Shown: positions 23,308-26,164 of the stretch, in pieces
Position numbering within the stretch: the stretch's first letter is position 1
Layout: every line of letters begins with the position of its first letter
Source of the DNA: an uncultured Ruminococcus sp.
GTDB lineage: Bacteria > Bacillota > Clostridia > Oscillospirales > Ruminococcaceae
DNA length: 26,164 nt
Assembly: GCA_947177375.1 (NCBI GenBank)
Contig: CAMWUF010000002.1
Location: forward strand, 1 to 26,164
Direction: 5' to 3'
Made by a program: the position numbers and the translations under genes
The notes under the pieces: model-generated
The model's database searches: none
Told to the model about the DNA's origin: nothing
Seen by the model: only the letters and a program-made list of their open reading frames with translations

Positions 23308-24207
23308 ATTGATATATTTTTTCGTACTAACGGCACTGCCAACAGCTCCGATACATGCACCGCCTAAGACATACGCCAAAGTCACTGGCAAATAAATATC
23401 ATGAAACTGAATCACATTGCCCATGCCAATAATATTCAATAATGCAACTTGATTTTCTAAAATACTAACAACCGCATCATAGACAAGCCAAGTAATGACT
23501 AAAGCCCCACACCCTGCAAAAAAGCCTGTTATCATGCCTTCTATAAAAAACGGCAGACGAATAAATGCATCTGTTGCACCGACATATTTCATAATACGAA
23601 TTTCTTCACGGCGTGAATAAACACTTGCTTTTGTCGTATTAGAAATAATTACCATAGAAACAACTACCATTGCTAAAATAATTGCTCCCATGACCCAAGA
23701 CAAAATTAATCTTAATTGCGTTAAGACATTTACAAAATCATACGGCGCACGAATCGAATAAACATTTTCTAAATTCTGAAACTGTGAAACTGTTTTTGAA
23801 AGCTGTTCAATATCTTTTATTTTAATCCGAAACGAATCTACTAACGGATTATCATCACCCAATGATTCAAATAATACATCATAATCAGACATTTGCTCTT
23901 TTAGTGCAAGATAGGCATCTTCTTTGGAATAAAAATTTACTTCTTCCACATTGGGCATATTTAAAATCTGATTTCCGATTTCATTCAGCTTGTCCACGCT
24001 TGTGTTATCTTCCATATAGACAATAATTTCATTTTTAGATTCCACACCGCCAATCATAGAATTTACATTCTGATAACTTAGTACAGAAACACCTACTAAT
24101 AGCAACGAAACCAATAATACACAAAACGAAGCAAAAGCCATCATTCGATTTTTCCAGATATTTTCTATGCCTTGTTCTACCAGATACCGAACGCCACTAA
24201 TCTTCAT
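23302..24207 (-). CDS. ftsX: Cell-division ABC transporter permease FtsX
   Basis: 301 residues from the ATG at 24207, five bases after AGGAGG; a TTG one codon earlier is too close to that site. FtsX layout: short cytoplasmic N-terminus, first membrane helix (about 22-45, FASFCVLLVSLLLVGVSVL), large extracellular loop (about 46-165) that in this family contacts the peptidoglycan hydrolase partner, then three membrane helices (about 168-192, 215-240 and 268-295). The conserved cytoplasmic turn SRREEIRIMKYVGATDAFIRLPFFIEG between helices 2 and 3 is the coupling region for FtsE. It overlaps ftsE by 11 bases, indicating coupled synthesis of a FtsE2X2 complex. The downstream M23 coiled-coil gene is the expected partner. 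Confidence 0.94.
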   Translation of the reverse strand: MKISGVRYLVEQGIENIWKNRMMAFASFCVLLVSLLLVGVSVLSYQNVNSMIGGVESKNEIIVYMEDNTSVDKLNEIGNQILNMPNVEEVNFYSKEDAYLALKEQMSDYDVLFESLGDDNPLVDSFRIKIKDIEQLSKTVSQFQNLENVYSIRAPYDFVNVLTQLRLILSWVMGAIILAMVVVSMVIISNTTKASVYSRREEIRIMKYVGATDAFIRLPFFIEGMITGFFAGCGALVITWLVYDAVVSILENQVALLNIIGMGNVIQFHDIYLPVTLAYVLGGACIGAVGSAVSTKKYINV

Positions 24208-24880
24208 CAAGTCCTCCTACAATTTCATCAAAAACAATTTGTCCCTCTGTAATATTAATAATTCTGCCACCAAATCTACGTACAAGTTCATGTTCATGTG
24301 TGACCATTAAAATAGTAGTTCCTTGCATATTAATACTTCTTAGCAAATCTACAATTTCATAAGATAACTCAGGGTCAATATTCCCTGTTGGTTCGTCTGC
24401 AATAATTAATTTCGGGTCGTTTACCAACGCTCTTGCAATTGCGACACGCTGTTTTTCGCCACCAGACAGCTCCGTTGGATAAGCATTTGCTTTTGCCTGT
24501 AAGCCGACAAGACTAATCACATAAGAAACACGTTTGCGAATATATTTTCTTGGTGCATCAATCACACGCAATACAAATGCAATATTTTCATAAACTGTCA
24601 TAGAAGAAATTAATCTAAAATCCTGAAATACAATGCCGATTGTACGCCTTAATTCGGGAATTTTACGCTTTTTTAATTTATTCAGCTGATAACCATTGAC
24701 TGTTACAATTCCGCTTGTTGCTTCGATTTCTTTTAATAATAATTTAATCAAAGTACTTTTGCCTGCACCTGACGCACCAACAACAAACGCAAAATCACCA
24801 TCATTAATTTTTAAATTAATATGCTCCAGTGCATCAACACCACTAGAATATGTCACTGAAACATCTTTTAATTCTACCAT
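24197..24880 (-). CDS. ftsE: Cell-division ATP-binding protein FtsE
   Basis: 227 residues from the ATG at 24880, which gives the usual FtsE length and start (MVELKDVSVTYSSG). The open frame reaches 24964, but that extension has no family similarity. ABC ATPase motifs: Walker A GASGAGKST (35-43), Q-loop in FQDFRLISSMTVYEN, signature LSGGEKQRVAIARAL, Walker B LIIADEPTGNID and H-loop MVTHEHELV. It drives conformational change in FtsX rather than transport. The ribosome binding site is weak (TTGGTGTG), and the leader carries a long hairpin, so translation may be modest or controlled. First gene of the ftsEX-M23-ctpA cluster; no clear promoter was found between it and the regulator gene upstream. 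Confidence 0.95.
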   Translation of the reverse strand: MVELKDVSVTYSSGVDALEHINLKINDGDFAFVVGASGAGKSTLIKLLLKEIEATSGIVTVNGYQLNKLKKRKIPELRRTIGIVFQDFRLISSMTVYENIAFVLRVIDAPRKYIRKRVSYVISLVGLQAKANAYPTELSGGEKQRVAIARALVNDPKLIIADEPTGNIDPELSYEIVDLLRSINMQGTTILMVTHEHELVRRFGGRIINITEGQIVFDEIVGGLDED

Positions 24881-24927
24881 AAAACACACCAATTTTCTTA
24901 TTTCTATCAATTTATCAAGACAGAACT

Positions 24928-24972
24928 TTTGCCTAATCTCCGAAGTTTTGAAAACTGCGGACATCAGGCAAA
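24928..24972 (-). ncRNA. 45-nt imperfect hairpin in the ftsE leader
   Basis: The outer stem TTTGCCT/AGGCAAA (24972-24966 with 24934-24928 on the minus strand) encloses an inner stem of CCG and AGTTTT against AAAACT and CGG. It lies in the 111-base gap between the regulator stop and ftsE. No U-run follows, so it looks like a leader or 3' RNA structure, not a terminator. Confidence 0.4.
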
Positions 24973-24991
24973 GAACAGCTTTTTAAAAAAA

Positions 24992-26077
24992 TCAGAATTT
25001 TGTGGGTTCAGCCTGAAGATATTTTTTCACCATTAAAGCAATTTTAAAAATAATTGCATGGTCAAATTCTCTCAAGTCAAGACCTGTTAATTTTTTAATT
25101 TTCTCTAATCTATAAACAAGTGTATTACGATGAACAAATAATTTTCTGGAAGTCTCAGAAACATTTAAATTATTTTCAAAAAATCTCTGAATTGTAAACA
25201 ACGTTTCATGGTCAAGCGATTCAATACTGCCACGCTTAAATACTTCATGCAGGAACGTTTCGCACAGTGTTGCTGGCAAATGATAAATTAATCTTGCAAT
25301 CCCTAAATTATCATAGCTGACAATAATTTTATCTGTATCAAATACTTTTCCAACTTCAAGTGCTGTCTGTGCTTCTTTAAAAGACCGTGACAAATCCTTG
25401 ACACTTGTAACAGCCGTACCAATGCCAACATTGACTCTTGTATAAAATTCACTGCTTAATGTATCTGCAATTGAACGGGCAAGTTTTTCCAAATCTTTGG
25501 AATCCACACTGGTTTTAATTTCTTTGACAAGCACAATATCAGATTCTGTAATATTAAATACAAAATCTTTATTTTTATCTGGGAATAAATTCTGAATCAC
25601 ATCATAAGCAGAAATATCATTAGAAGAAACAATTCTGATTAATAATACCACACGGCTGATTTCTGCATTAAAATGCAATTCTCTTGCCTTAATTACAATA
25701 TCACCTGGCAGAACATTATCTAATACTACATTTTTGATAAAATTATTTCTATCATATTTTTCATCATAATATTGCTTAATATTAGACAGGGTAATTGCAA
25801 GAATACTTGCATATTTGGCAGCCGTATCATCTGTACCCTCTACAAATACAGCATAATCTGGCTTTGCATGTACCCCAAAAGGCTTATACGTATAACCATC
25901 TCTTACAAAAATATCATGTGCATCGCTTAAATCCAATGATACAAATTCATTGGTTGTACCGACTTTTTGCAATTCACTACATGCAATAATCGTAGCACTT
26001 TCATCTACAACGCCGATTGTTGCGTCCATTGTGTCACGCATTTGGTGTACAAGACCTTGGAACAATCTGTTTGACAT
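24992..26077 (-). CDS. PucR/CdaR-type transcriptional regulator
   Basis: 361 residues, with AGAAAGGA about 10 bases before the ATG. The N-terminal part (about 1-110) looks like a ligand-sensing domain of the CdaR/PAS-like kind (ATIGVVDESATIIACSE). The middle (about 115-280) is the GGDEF-like domain of the CdaR group (RVNVGIGTAVTSVKDLSRSFKEAQTALEVG). The C-terminal PucR helix-turn-helix is at about 300-350 (FFENNLNVSETSRKLFVHRNTLVYRLEKIKKLTG), matching the family's Asn-x-Ser-x-Thr-x-Arg-x-Leu-x-x-His-Arg-Asn-Thr pattern. Target genes and ligand are unknown. It sits 111 bases upstream of ftsE on the same strand with no strong terminator between, so it could be co-transcribed with the division genes. 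Its own promoter region reaches the window edge (26078-26164); no convincing -10/-35 pair is seen there. Confidence 0.87.
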   Translation of the reverse strand: MSNRLFQGLVHQMRDTMDATIGVVDESATIIACSELQKVGTTNEFVSLDLSDAHDIFVRDGYTYKPFGVHAKPDYAVFVEGTDDTAAKYASILAITLSNIKQYYDEKYDRNNFIKNVVLDNVLPGDIVIKARELHFNAEISRVVLLIRIVSSNDISAYDVIQNLFPDKNKDFVFNITESDIVLVKEIKTSVDSKDLEKLARSIADTLSSEFYTRVNVGIGTAVTSVKDLSRSFKEAQTALEVGKVFDTDKIIVSYDNLGIARLIYHLPATLCETFLHEVFKRGSIESLDHETLFTIQRFFENNLNVSETSRKLFVHRNTLVYRLEKIKKLTGLDLREFDHAIIFKIALMVKKYLQAEPTKF

Positions 26078-26164
26078 AAGCAGGTTTCCTTTCTGTTTTC
26101 ATTTTTAATATTTATTATTACTAATTTCATGCCATCTCTACATATTACAGATTGTAACATATAT

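Overview
The window reads as AT-rich chromosomal DNA of a Gram-positive gut or rumen Clostridia, most likely Ruminococcus or a close Oscillospiraceae relative. The main reasons are low GC, strong AGGAGG-type ribosome binding sites, sigma-A-like promoters, a type I dockerin on a secreted lysozyme, a Cna-B surface protein, and Pnkp/Hen1 genes whose size and metal-ligand positions resemble the clostridial enzymes. The species call is inference. All genes but one lie on the minus strand, so transcription runs from right to left. I see no rRNA, tRNA, CRISPR array, transposase or integrase.

Right to left: (1) 24992-26077 encodes a PucR/CdaR-type regulator. It is followed by a cell-envelope cluster, ftsE-ftsX-(EnvC-like M23 protein)-ctpA (20380-24880): an ATP-driven membrane switch for peptidoglycan hydrolysis, a coiled-coil M23 partner with a 23-threonine linker, and a PDZ/S41 processing protease. 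(2) 19874-20140 is the only plus-strand gene, a small ribbon-helix-helix protein with a very strong Shine-Dalgarno but no well-placed usual start codon. It is divergent from a secreted GH24-type lysozyme ending in a dockerin (18645-19694). (3) After a strong terminator comes copA (15992-18511), a Cu+ P-type ATPase with heavy-metal domains at both ends. The last codons of copA contain the -35 of a consensus-like promoter for the RNA-repair pair hen1-pnkp (12034-15941). (4) 4967-11874 is a Ter stress module: a PMCA-type Ca2+ ATPase, three close TerD paralogues, TerA, a fourth divergent TerD, and an AAA-ATPase-TerD fusion whose Walker B and Ca2+-site residues look lost. (5) 1-4721 is the N-terminal 1,573 residues of a giant surface protein: signal peptide, choice-of-anchor A-like domain, acidic hinge, five Cna-B/SpaA domains with recognisable isopeptide Lys and Glu, and a Ser/Thr repeat running off the left edge.

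Taken together, the window is a stress and envelope neighbourhood: metal and calcium export, Ca2+-binding Ter proteins, repair of cleaved RNA, cell-wall hydrolysis and surface display. The least ordinary items are the degenerate AAA-TerD fusion at the end of a Ca2+-pump/Ter operon, the RNA-repair operon directly upstream of that operon with its own nested promoter, and the dockerin-bearing lysozyme. Most gene functions are family-level assignments; functional links between the Ter, RNA-repair and copper units are inference from adjacency.
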